From UBA5499 sp002426275 (GTDB lineage Bacteria > Bacillota > DTU084), in NCBI GenBank assembly GCA_937888735.1, contig CALASN010000176.1:1-14189 (forward strand): DNA of 14,189 nucleotides, read 5' to 3'. Below are positions 1 through 5,094 of the stretch, piece by piece. Below the pieces are notes generated by a model, which saw only the letters and a list, made by a program, of their open reading frames with translations, made no database searches and was not told where the DNA came from. Position 1 is the first letter of the stretch. Each line of letters begins with the position of its first letter. The position numbers and the translations under genes were made by a program.

Positions 1-671
1 TCCGCAAGATAGCGGCAGGCCACGCTGAGTTTCTTTTGACTAATATAGGCGCCGGGGGTAATCCCGTAGCGGCCCTTGAAGACTCGTATCAGATGCCGTT
101 TGGAAACGCTGAACGTTTTCCCCAAACTGCAAAGCGAAGGATTTTCGAAGATATGCTCATCAATGTATTTTTTGACGTAATCCGGCAGTGATGCCGGTGC
201 CGGGCAGGCGCCGGCGCCGGATGCGGACATAAAAATATCCAGCAGCGCATGACAAGCTATGGCATTGTCATAGCGGCCGTCTTCAAGCATATGTGTCAAC
301 CGGCCGAAGGGCTCGCTGACAGCGGCTTTTCGGACAATCACGTCTCCGGCTGGCAGATAAAGCTCAGCGAGTTTTTCCACCAACGCCCCGTCCACCCCAA
401 ACCACAGCTTTTTGTACGGATTTCCCCGGTCGGAATAATAGCGAATGCGAAGTCCCTTTTTCACATAACAAAAATCGCCGGCCGTTAAGCGGTACTCCAA
501 ATCGCCGTGGACGATATGCCCTTCTCCGCTGATGACATATTCAAGGAGATATTTTGTAACGCGTCTTGCCAGTGAATATTTTACGTCCGGATACACGATT
601 CCGCCGCTTGCAATGCAAGCGATGGGATTTTCGCTTCGCGTGTTGACAAAAAAGCGCTCGTTGAACGGCAC
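1..671 (-). CDS. AraC-family transcriptional regulator (3' part beyond the left edge)
   Basis: A reading frame stays open from a GTG at 671 to the left edge, so the C-terminus is missing; 223 codons are visible. The GTG follows a strong Shine-Dalgarno (GAGGAGGGA, complement of 677-685). Residues ~1-110 look like the cupin-type AraC sensor domain (for example EYVISGEGHIV, then LTAGDFCYVKKG). Residues ~165-223 are the first helix-turn-helix of an AraC DNA-binding domain, with YVKKYIDEHIFENPSLCSL, then SVSKRHLIRVFK and GITPGAYI; the second helix-turn-helix would lie outside. It is divergent from the GH4 alpha-galactosidase gene, so it is probably the sugar-responsive activator of that gene, in the role MelR plays for melA. 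That link is inferred from position. The family call is secure; the ligand is unknown. Confidence 0.9.
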   Translation of the reverse strand, partial: MPFNERFFVNTRSENPIACIASGGIVYPDVKYSLARRVTKYLLEYVISGEGHIVHGDLEYRLTAGDFCYVKKGLRIRYYSDRGNPYKKLWFGVDGALVEKLAELYLPAGDVIVRKAAVSEPFGRLTHMLEDGRYDNAIACHALLDIFMSASGAGACPAPASLPDYVKKYIDEHIFENPSLCSLGKTFSVSKRHLIRVFKGRYGITPGAYISQKKLSVACRYLA

Positions 672-693
672 TTCAATCCCTCCTCTTGCCGCG

Positions 694-722
694 ATTATAA
701 CGCCGCTCTCCGCCGATGTCAA
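694..722 (-). promoter_or_regulatory. Consensus sigma-70/sigma-A promoter of the AraC-family gene
   Basis: Read on the minus strand, TTGACA (722-717) and TATAAT (699-694) are separated by exactly 17 bp. Both hexamers match the vegetative consensus perfectly. The start point would fall near 687, leaving a leader of only about 15 nt that is mostly the Shine-Dalgarno. Such a strong promoter for a regulator suggests constitutive expression or autorepression by occlusion. Confidence 0.8.
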
Positions 723-752
723 TAATCCTAATAAACTCGTCGCTTATAGCCA

Positions 753-794
753 TTGTTTGCAGCCGGCTATCTCCCCTATACTTATCCTATACTT
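753..794 (+). promoter_or_regulatory. Probable promoter and direct repeat upstream of the GH4 gene
   Basis: TTGTTT (753-758), an 18-bp spacer and TATACT (777-782) form a reasonable sigma-A promoter for the GH4 gene starting at 820. The -10 box is part of a 9-bp direct repeat, CCTATACTT, at 775-783 and 786-794. The repeats are 11 bp apart, about one helical turn, a spacing compatible with a tandem regulator site. The -35 box is weak, as expected of an activator-dependent promoter. Regulator binding is inferred. Confidence 0.45.
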
Positions 795-819
795 CCAATA
801 ACAGAAAGGATGTGCAGCA

Positions 820-2121
820 GTGAAAAAAATCGTGATCATCGGTGCAGGCAGCTTTAATTTTACGCGCGCAATTTCCCGTGACATCTTTACATTCCCGGCG
901 CTGGCGGACTCGCACATCGCCCTTGTGGATCTTCCCGCGGGCGGAGAGCGCATGGAGGCCGCGCGAGCAGTCATTGAGAAAACGATTCAAAAGGGAGGCT
1001 ACCCCGGTTCGGTAAGCGCGACCTTCAATCGACGCGAAGCGCTTGAGGGAGCCGACGCCGTGCTCATTACAATCCGCAACGACACATCCCTCGACATGTG
1101 GAGCTGCGATCTCACCATCCCGAAAAAATACGGCGTAGATACAGTAATCGGCGATACCAGAGGCCCTTCCGGAGTTTTCCGGTTTCTTCGCTCCGCGCCC
1201 GTCCTGCTGGAAATCTGCCGCGATATTGAGCGGTACGCTCCGCGGGCGGTGGTGCTCAATTACACAAACCCAATGGATATGGTGTGCAGCTATTTGAGCA
1301 AAATGACCTGTTTGCAGATCACCGGCCTTTGTCACAGCGTTCAGGGCACCGCAGCGATGCTGGCGGAATGGATCGGCGCCGACCTCCGGGACGTCGCCTA
1401 CTTGTGCGCGGGCATCAACCATCAGGCCTTTTTTCTGGAGTACAAATGGCAGGGTCGGGATGCCTATCCAAAGATCCGAAAAGCTGTTGCAACGGATGCC
1501 GTGTATGAGAAAGACATCGTGCGCAACGAGATGTTTCTCGCCCTAGGCTATTATCCCACCGAATCGTCAGGGCATAATTCCGAATACAATGCGTGGTTCC
1601 GCAAGCGTCAGGATCTGATCGCGCGCTACGCCCCGGATTCTTATGCCAGCTCAATTCGGCTCATCGCCGAACGTGAAAAAACGCGGAATGAAGAAATGCG
1701 CCGGCAGGTTGAGGACGATACAATCGACCTCGAGCGTGGGAAAGAATATGCGGCGGAGATCTTAAACGCCTTGTTGGGAGACGGCACATTGTTCGAATTT
1801 AACGGCAATGTGCCAAACAGAGGGCTTATCACCAACCTGCCGCTGGAAGCTACGGTTGAAGTACCAGTCACCGCTTCAAAAGCTGGGCTTCGGGCGTACA
1901 GGGTCGGCGATCTGCCAAGACATCTGGCCGCGTTGAATTATCAAAACGCACAGGCCGAAGAGCTGGCTGTGGAAGGGTGTATCGCGGGCGACCGGAACAA
2001 AATCTATCTCTCAGCGGTCTGCGATCCGCTTACGAGCGCCGTATGCAGCCTGGAGGAAATAAGGGCTATGGTAAACGAAATGTTTGCAGCCAACCGTGAG
2101 CGTCTAAAGACACTGAACTAA
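820..2121 (+). CDS. melA: Glycoside hydrolase family 4 alpha-galactosidase, MelA-like
   Basis: A 433-residue cytoplasmic enzyme with no signal peptide. GH4 enzymes cleave glycosides by an NAD+- and Mn2+-dependent oxidation-elimination route. The N-terminus is a Rossmann motif (VIIGAGSFNFTRAI, residues 5-18). Residues 147-152 read NYTNPM. The metal-binding signature GLCHSVQGT (169-177) supplies Cys171, and GINHQAF (198-204) supplies His201; both are the expected Mn ligands. The CHSVQGT and CAGINH strings match E. coli MelA (about 450 residues) better than phospho-glycosidase members of GH4, which favours a free alpha-galactoside substrate. The start is GTG at 820, preceded by AAAGGA at 805-810. 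No transporter is present in the window. Exact sugar specificity within GH4 is not settled. Confidence 0.85.
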   Translation: MKKIVIIGAGSFNFTRAISRDIFTFPALADSHIALVDLPAGGERMEAARAVIEKTIQKGGYPGSVSATFNRREALEGADAVLITIRNDTSLDMWSCDLTIPKKYGVDTVIGDTRGPSGVFRFLRSAPVLLEICRDIERYAPRAVVLNYTNPMDMVCSYLSKMTCLQITGLCHSVQGTAAMLAEWIGADLRDVAYLCAGINHQAFFLEYKWQGRDAYPKIRKAVATDAVYEKDIVRNEMFLALGYYPTESSGHNSEYNAWFRKRQDLIARYAPDSYASSIRLIAEREKTRNEEMRRQVEDDTIDLERGKEYAAEILNALLGDGTLFEFNGNVPNRGLITNLPLEATVEVPVTASKAGLRAYRVGDLPRHLAALNYQNAQAEELAVEGCIAGDRNKIYLSAVCDPLTSAVCSLEEIRAMVNEMFAANRERLKTLN

Positions 2122-2165
2122 AGAAAACCCCGGTATGACTTCTCCATCACCTCAGCGCAAACCCA

Positions 2166-3167
2166 TTATGAAATATACAATATTGGCATGGTCCCCAACT
2201 TCCGCGATAACTCTTCGCGTAAAAAGGATTCTGCCTCAGCGCGTATATCGCTTCGGTAGCAGTATTTGCCTCTCCCACGCCCGGTCATAATTCCCGGGTC
2301 GAAAGGTTGGACGGCATTGGGAAACGCTTCCGTGTTAATGGCATTCTGTACGAAGCTGTACGTCATCAGTATAATCTCTATAAAGCCATTGTGCGTGACC
2401 TTTTCGCTCAGCTCATCCGCCAGGCGCTCTATCAATTCCGCGTATAGCAGCTTCCAATCGGGAAGCAGGATCACGGGCGCAATCAACAGCCCCACCGGAT
2501 ATCCTGCTTCAGCCATGTCGTTAAGCGCGCGGATTCTTGTGCGCAGCGGAGAGGTGCCCAACTCTATGCGGCGGATGATTTCCTGAGGGTTTACGCTCAT
2601 GCGAAATATGGTCTTCCCCCTGTGATCAAGGTTAAGCAACGGATTTACCAGATTAAATTTCGTCGGAAAAGTCAGCTTTCCGCGGCCTTCGCGTGCGAAA
2701 CGCTCGATTGTATAGATTAAGTTACCAGTTATGGCGTTTTCCAATACCAAATCGCTGTTGCTGCCGATTTCAAAAGTTTCCGGTACAGGAGCCGCAGCGC
2801 CCTTTGTCAGCAGCCTGTCCAACATTTGTTCGCGGTTAACAAACAGGCGCAAATAAGCGCATTTGTTGTAATTACACACTAAATAGCAGTATAGGCACAT
2901 AGCCCTACAACCTGAGGACGTATACGGCGCCAGCCAGTCTGAAACCTTATGGTTCGGCACATACCGGTGTGTCTTCCTGACTGCGATGATAAGATGGCTT
3001 TTTAGCTTGGGAAAGTCCCGATTCTCCGCCGCTGTCAGTTCCGGTATACGGTTATGATTCTCTATCTTCATCCAGGGCAGGTTCGCGTATTTGCCCAGGA
3101 GATCCCGCCCCAGCTTATACTCAAGCGCACCCGGCTCATAATACACTGCATCAAAGCGTATATTCAT
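2166..3167 (-). CDS. splB: Spore photoproduct lyase family radical SAM protein
   Basis: A 333-residue protein close to Bacillus subtilis SplB in length and colinear with it as I remember that sequence. SplB reverses the UV lesion 5-thyminyl-5,6-dihydrothymine in germinating spores. The radical SAM cluster motif is CRAMCLYC (Cys87, Cys91, Cys94). Other shared segments are YEPGALEYKLG near the N-terminus, VRKTHRYV (63-70), KLTFPTKFNLVNPLL (164-178), FRMSVNP (188-194), GTSPLRTRI (204-212) and AGYPVGLLIAPV (221-232). The position equivalent to the catalytic H-donor Cys141 of B. subtilis is Ser136 (FEIGSNSDL, 132-140). The other non-cluster cysteines are 98, 103 and 303. The start ATG at 3167 follows a GGGAGGG Shine-Dalgarno. 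The gene is convergent with the GH4 gene and divergent from the GIY-YIG gene. Confidence 0.88.
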   Translation of the reverse strand: MNIRFDAVYYEPGALEYKLGRDLLGKYANLPWMKIENHNRIPELTAAENRDFPKLKSHLIIAVRKTHRYVPNHKVSDWLAPYTSSGCRAMCLYCYLVCNYNKCAYLRLFVNREQMLDRLLTKGAAAPVPETFEIGSNSDLVLENAITGNLIYTIERFAREGRGKLTFPTKFNLVNPLLNLDHRGKTIFRMSVNPQEIIRRIELGTSPLRTRIRALNDMAEAGYPVGLLIAPVILLPDWKLLYAELIERLADELSEKVTHNGFIEIILMTYSFVQNAINTEAFPNAVQPFDPGIMTGRGRGKYCYRSDIRAEAESFLREELSRKLGTMPILYIS

Positions 3168-3187
3168 TCTGAATCCCTCCCGTCTTA

Positions 3188-3218
3188 TAGTTTGCCGGAA
3201 ATAGCGGAAAACTATTTA
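3188..3218 (-). promoter_or_regulatory. Possible sigma-G-like promoter of the photoproduct lyase gene
   Basis: On the minus strand TAAATA (3218-3213), an 18-bp spacer and CAAACTA (3194-3188) resemble a forespore sigma-G promoter (about TGAATA-18-CATACTA) with a few mismatches. Forespore expression is established for splB in Bacillus. The predicted start point lies almost on the Shine-Dalgarno, so this is tentative. Confidence 0.25.
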
Positions 3219-3267
3219 AGACTGAAGGATTCACTATTATTGAGCAAAACATCAAAAGTCGACGGTA

Positions 3268-3296
3268 TTGCCTAACAGTAAGAAGCTTGATATAAT
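3268..3296 (+). promoter_or_regulatory. Sigma-A promoter of the GIY-YIG gene
   Basis: TTGCCT (3268-3273), a 17-bp spacer and a perfect TATAAT (3291-3296) form a good vegetative promoter. The start point would be near 3303, giving a leader of about 130 nt before the GIY-YIG start codon at 3433. Confidence 0.7.
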
Positions 3297-3302
3297 GGCA
3301 AA

Positions 3303-3432
3303 AGCAAGCGCATAGACCGTTAGGTTTTTTTCTCGAAGTAGCCAGTGCGGTCCTGTCTAGCTAGACACGTATGCCCAAAAACTTTTGGCACAGGGTAAAT
3401 CAGCAACTAGACCACCGAAACGGGGGATTTAA
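3303..3432 (+). promoter_or_regulatory. Structured 5' leader of the GIY-YIG gene
   Basis: The leader holds a perfect 14-bp palindrome, TGTCTAGCTAGACA (3354-3367), and a hairpin with GCC/GGC and AAAA/TTTT arms (3373-3389). A short CACCG-AAA-CGG hairpin (3413-3423) abuts and may partly mask the GGGGGA Shine-Dalgarno (3422-3427). GACCG (3316-3320 area), CGGTC (3348-3352) and CTAGACC (3407-3413) could pair in competing ways. I match it to no known riboswitch class. It may be a cis-regulatory RNA, a DNA operator at the palindrome, or incidental. Confidence 0.35.
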
Positions 3433-3702
3433 ATGGGAGACGATTCCACAGAAGAATGGTGTGTTTATATACTTAAGTGCAGCGATGGGACTTTATATGC
3501 CGGGTCTACAAACAATATGAAGCGACGCCTTGAATCACACAATGACGGTTCGGGGGCAAACTATACGCATTCCCGCCGGCCAGTCGAACTGGTTTATCAA
3601 GAGCATTGCGGTAACCGTTCAGAGGCTCTAAAAAGAGAAGCCGCAATAAAAAAGCTATCACGGCGAGAGAAAATCGCGCTCTTGTCCCAAACTGAGCGAT
3701 GA
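3433..3702 (+). CDS. GIY-YIG nuclease superfamily protein, UPF0213 (YhbQ/YazA) type
   Basis: An 89-residue stand-alone GIY-YIG domain. The two signature strands appear as VYIL (11-14) and LYAGSTNNMKRRL (21-33), containing the catalytic Arg region (31-32). They are followed by GANYTHSRRPVELVY (41-55) and the helix with the metal-binding Glu69 in ALKREAAIKKLSRREK. This arrangement and length are typical of the YhbQ/YazA family, small proteins with reported DNA nuclease activity and unclear roles in repair. The ATG at 3433 follows GGGGGA. The gene sits alone between divergent and convergent neighbours with its own promoter. No intein, intron or homing context is visible, so it is probably a housekeeping or accessory gene and not a mobile endonuclease. 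Confidence 0.88.
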   Translation: MGDDSTEEWCVYILKCSDGTLYAGSTNNMKRRLESHNDGSGANYTHSRRPVELVYQEHCGNRSEALKREAAIKKLSRREKIALLSQTER

Positions 3703-3811
3703 AAAGTTCTACCAACGCACGTTGTGCTTAATTTCCCGAACCTTAGCGCTTCCATGCTGTTCTTCTCAAGAGGGCAGAATCGTGCTCCGACAATGCGAAA
3801 TCCAGCCGCAG
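3703..3811. other. Intergenic stretch after the GIY-YIG gene
   Basis: About 110 bp between the GIY-YIG stop and the terminator of the minus-strand peptide locus. I see no gene, promoter or convincing terminator for the GIY-YIG transcript. A tiny CAACG-CA-CGTTG inverted repeat lacks a proper loop and T-run. Confidence 0.4.
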
Positions 3812-3848
3812 AAAAATAACGGGTGACGTTATCTCTTAACGCCACCCG
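3812..3848 (-). terminator. Rho-independent terminator of the Cys-rich peptide locus
   Basis: Two 12-nt arms (3820-3831 and 3837-3848) pair at 11 of 12 positions around a 5-nt loop. On the minus strand the stem is followed by TTATTTTTC. It lies 9 bp past the stop codon of the 42-codon gene. The plus-strand flank (TCTGTTATTT) is poorer, so it serves the minus strand mainly, though it might also stop GIY-YIG transcripts. Confidence 0.85.
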
Positions 3849-3856
3849 TCTGTTAT

Positions 3857-3985
3857 TTAGTCGTCAACGCTGACTGCCAGTGAGCCGCCGCTGCAATTCA
3901 CATTAATTATTACAGTACCGTCTTCGTTATTAATGACGATCTGGCCGCAATCAGGCGAGCAAACGGGGTCGTCTCTTCTTCCCAC
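3857..3985 (-). CDS. Small Cys-rich repeat peptide, unknown function
   Basis: A 42-residue product starting at GTG (3985), seven nt after AGGGGAGG and ending in TAA. It carries one copy of a motif shared with the upstream gene: VCSPDCGQIVINN (residues 8-20), then DGTVIINVNC (22-31), then an acidic tail. The shared pattern is CxxxCGQIVI(N/S)NxxG followed by an IN.N strand. Paralogy and spacing support it as a real gene despite its size: it has a proper ribosome binding site, protein-level conservation to the neighbouring copies, the same VG start and a terminator right behind it. The alternating hydrophobic strands suggest a small beta-hairpin held by disulfides or a metal. No signal peptide or membrane segment is visible. 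I recognise no described family. Confidence 0.75.
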   Translation of the reverse strand: MGRRDDPVCSPDCGQIVINNEDGTVIINVNCSGGSLAVSVDD

Positions 3986-4148
3986 TCGAAAACCTCCCCT
4001 TGACCAAACCGGTCTTTTTTATCTGAGCGCTGTGCTGTCGCTAATCTTCAACAGACTCAACCTGAAAACAGGGATCTATTTCCCCGCCGCAGCAATTGCA
4101 ATTGATGATCACGGTTCCGCCTTCGTTATTAATGACGATCTGGCCGCA
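3922..4148. repeat. 28-bp exact direct repeat within the peptide genes
   Basis: Positions 3922-3949 and 4121-4148 are identical over 28 bases, 199 bp apart. They encode the CGQIVINNE core of copies C and B. Flanking codons diverge, which points to a recent partial duplication or gene conversion confined to the core. Confidence 0.9.
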
Positions 4149-4391
4149 GACGGAAGAACACGGCGAATTAGAATTACCGCCCACGCTGCTTCCTCCTCTC
4201 GACAATTTCATATGCATCATATGATGAAAGAACGCTTCGCGTGCATTTAGACTCTCTTTGCCGTGCGACGGTGCGCTCTTATCTTCTCCCTCAGCAACTG
4301 GAGCAGGGTAATTATAATTGATTAAAAATTCTCCTTTGGCATTGCTGATGACTATCTGTCCGCAGCCCGAAGCGCAAGGTACCTGCTCCAT
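4041..4391 (-). CDS. Two-copy Cys-rich repeat protein, unknown function, with an internal start
   Basis: A 116-codon frame from ATG 4391, after AGGGAGGAG. Copy A is CASGCGQIVISNAKGEFLIN (residues 6-25) and copy B is CSSVCGQIVINNEGGTVIIN, beginning near residue 78; copy B continues with extra cysteines (CNCCGG and later DPCF). The linker between them is polar with a His/Met-rich stretch (HHMMHMK). An in-frame GTG at 4184 sits seven nt behind a near-perfect AGAGGAGGA (4191-4199). Starting there would give a separate 47-residue peptide beginning VGGNSNSPCSSVC, closely parallel to the downstream 42-residue peptide, which begins VGRRDDPVCSPDC. The frame may therefore be one fused protein, two genes that lost an intervening stop, or a gene making nested products. 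It belongs with the downstream peptide gene in one transcript. The motif is unknown to me. Confidence 0.72.
   Translation of the reverse strand: MEQVPCASGCGQIVISNAKGEFLINYNYPAPVAEGEDKSAPSHGKESLNAREAFFHHMMHMKLSRGGSSVGGNSNSPCSSVCGQIVINNEGGTVIINCNCCGGEIDPCFQVESVED
4184..4200 (-). promoter_or_regulatory. Internal ribosome binding site and GTG start inside the two-copy gene
   Basis: GAGAGGAGGA (complement of 4191-4200) followed by AAGCAGC-type spacing and GTG (4184-4182). It would make a 47-residue peptide ending at 4041. The match in start codon, second residue (Gly) and motif spacing to the 42-residue neighbour argues that it is used. Confidence 0.55.
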
Positions 4392-4418
4392 GCCAGCTCC
4401 TCCCTGCAGCGTTTACGC

Positions 4419-4444
4419 TAACATATGCCGAAGGAGCGCATTGT
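4419..4444 (-). promoter_or_regulatory. Sigma-K-like promoter of the Cys-rich peptide locus
   Basis: On the minus strand CATATGTTA (4427-4419) fits the mother-cell -10 pattern CATAnnnTA exactly. An AC dinucleotide (4444-4443) lies 15 bp upstream, close to the sigma-K -35 position. The start point would be near 4413, about 20 nt ahead of the start codon. No sigma-A -35 is visible. A small inverted repeat, AGCG-TTTA-CGCT (4408-4419), lies at the expected start. If real, the peptides would be made late in sporulation in the mother cell. Confidence 0.4.
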
Positions 4445-4461
4445 GCCTACGGGAACTTTCG

Positions 4462-4995
4462 CTAAATGGCTTCCCGCGCTGTTTGGTCGCTCAATGAAAA
4501 AGCCAGTTCCACAGCTTCCCGGGGAGTTTGGGCGTAATGGATTTTAACTGTCTGCCTTGGGTCTAGATAGCCGTCGGGAGCCACGGCGCGCACCAGATCA
4601 GCCCAACCGCCGCTGCCTTCCAACACCACCACATTCTTTCGATTTTGGTAGGCCATGGAAAGCTCGCCTAGCGTACCGTTGCCTCCTGCCACCATCACAA
4701 CGCTGTCCGCGCTATGGATGAGAACCGCGCTGCGCTGTTCAAAACCAAGCCCGGTAGAGATGGGAACATCAACGTAAGAATTGGCCAGCCGCCTGTCGTC
4801 GCCGGGTAAAATTCCAACCACCAGACCGCCGGCCAAACTGGCGCCGCGGCTTGCAGCCGCCATGATGCCATCCGTACCTCCTGTGAGCAAAATTCCAGCT
4901 TTTTGGGCGATCAATTTTCCCACTTCTTCCGCCAGCGCCAAAACTTTTGCCGGCGACTGGCCGCTTTGACCGATTACCGCTATTCTTGCAGGCAA
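4462..4995 (-). CDS. LOG/TIGR00725-family nucleotide-binding Rossmann protein
   Basis: A 177-residue protein of the lysine-decarboxylase-like (LOG) superfamily, closest to the TIGR00725 type. The diagnostic segments are IAVIGQSG (5-12), LLTGGTDGIMAAASRGA (36-52), the phosphate loop GGNGTLGE (104-111, ending with the probable catalytic Glu111), and NVVVLEGSGGW (121-131). Cytokinin-type LOG enzymes release free base from nucleoside monophosphates, but the exact PGGxGTxxE motif is here AGGNGTLGE and the TIGR00725 branch has no settled function. The start is TTG at 4995, seven nt after AGGGAGGGGA; no better ATG exists upstream. It is divergent from the DUF815 ATPase gene. Confidence 0.85.
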   Translation of the reverse strand: MPARIAVIGQSGQSPAKVLALAEEVGKLIAQKAGILLTGGTDGIMAAASRGASLAGGLVVGILPGDDRRLANSYVDVPISTGLGFEQRSAVLIHSADSVVMVAGGNGTLGELSMAYQNRKNVVVLEGSGGWADLVRAVAPDGYLDPRQTVKIHYAQTPREAVELAFSLSDQTAREAI

Positions 4996-5024
4996 AGATA
5001 TCCCCTCCCTTATCCACGCTCTTA

Positions 5025-5033
5025 ATTATATCA
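5025..5033 (-). promoter_or_regulatory. Extended -10 promoter of the LOG-family gene
   Basis: Minus-strand TGATATAAT gives a perfect TATAAT (5030-5025) with the TGn extension. The -35 position (GCAGCA, 5053-5048) is poor, which is tolerated by extended -10 promoters. Confidence 0.45.
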
Positions 5034-5094
5034 TACCGGGCAGGATTTGCTGCCGCCCTCACCGAAGAAAAAGTAAAAGAGGAGGATTCGCACA

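Noticed and set aside
787..1422. 211-codon open frame on the minus strand
   Set aside because: It lies antisense within the GH4 gene, which has clear family motifs, and shows no recognisable domain.
2122..2165. Possible terminator between the convergent GH4 and photoproduct lyase genes
   Set aside because: No stem of useful length or T-run could be found.
3389..3400. CACAGGGTAAATC resembling the start of a c-di-GMP-I riboswitch
   Set aside because: The following conserved core (GGACGCAAAGCC and the receptor part) is absent.
3597..3845. 82-codon minus-strand frame between the peptide terminator and the GIY-YIG gene
   Set aside because: It starts inside the terminator and runs antisense into the GIY-YIG gene, without a convincing ribosome binding site.
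4001..4020. GACC-AAACC-GGTC followed by six T on the plus strand
   Set aside because: A 4-bp stem is too weak, and no plus-strand gene ends there.
3933..4250. 105-codon plus-strand frame across the peptide region
   Set aside because: Antisense to the Cys-rich genes; the repeated protein motif is only meaningful on the minus strand.
2166..4391. Radical SAM protein as a modifying enzyme for the Cys-rich peptides (RiPP system)
   Set aside because: The radical SAM protein matches spore photoproduct lyase over its length, lacks SPASM or peptide-binding segments, and is separated by the GIY-YIG gene with its own promoter.
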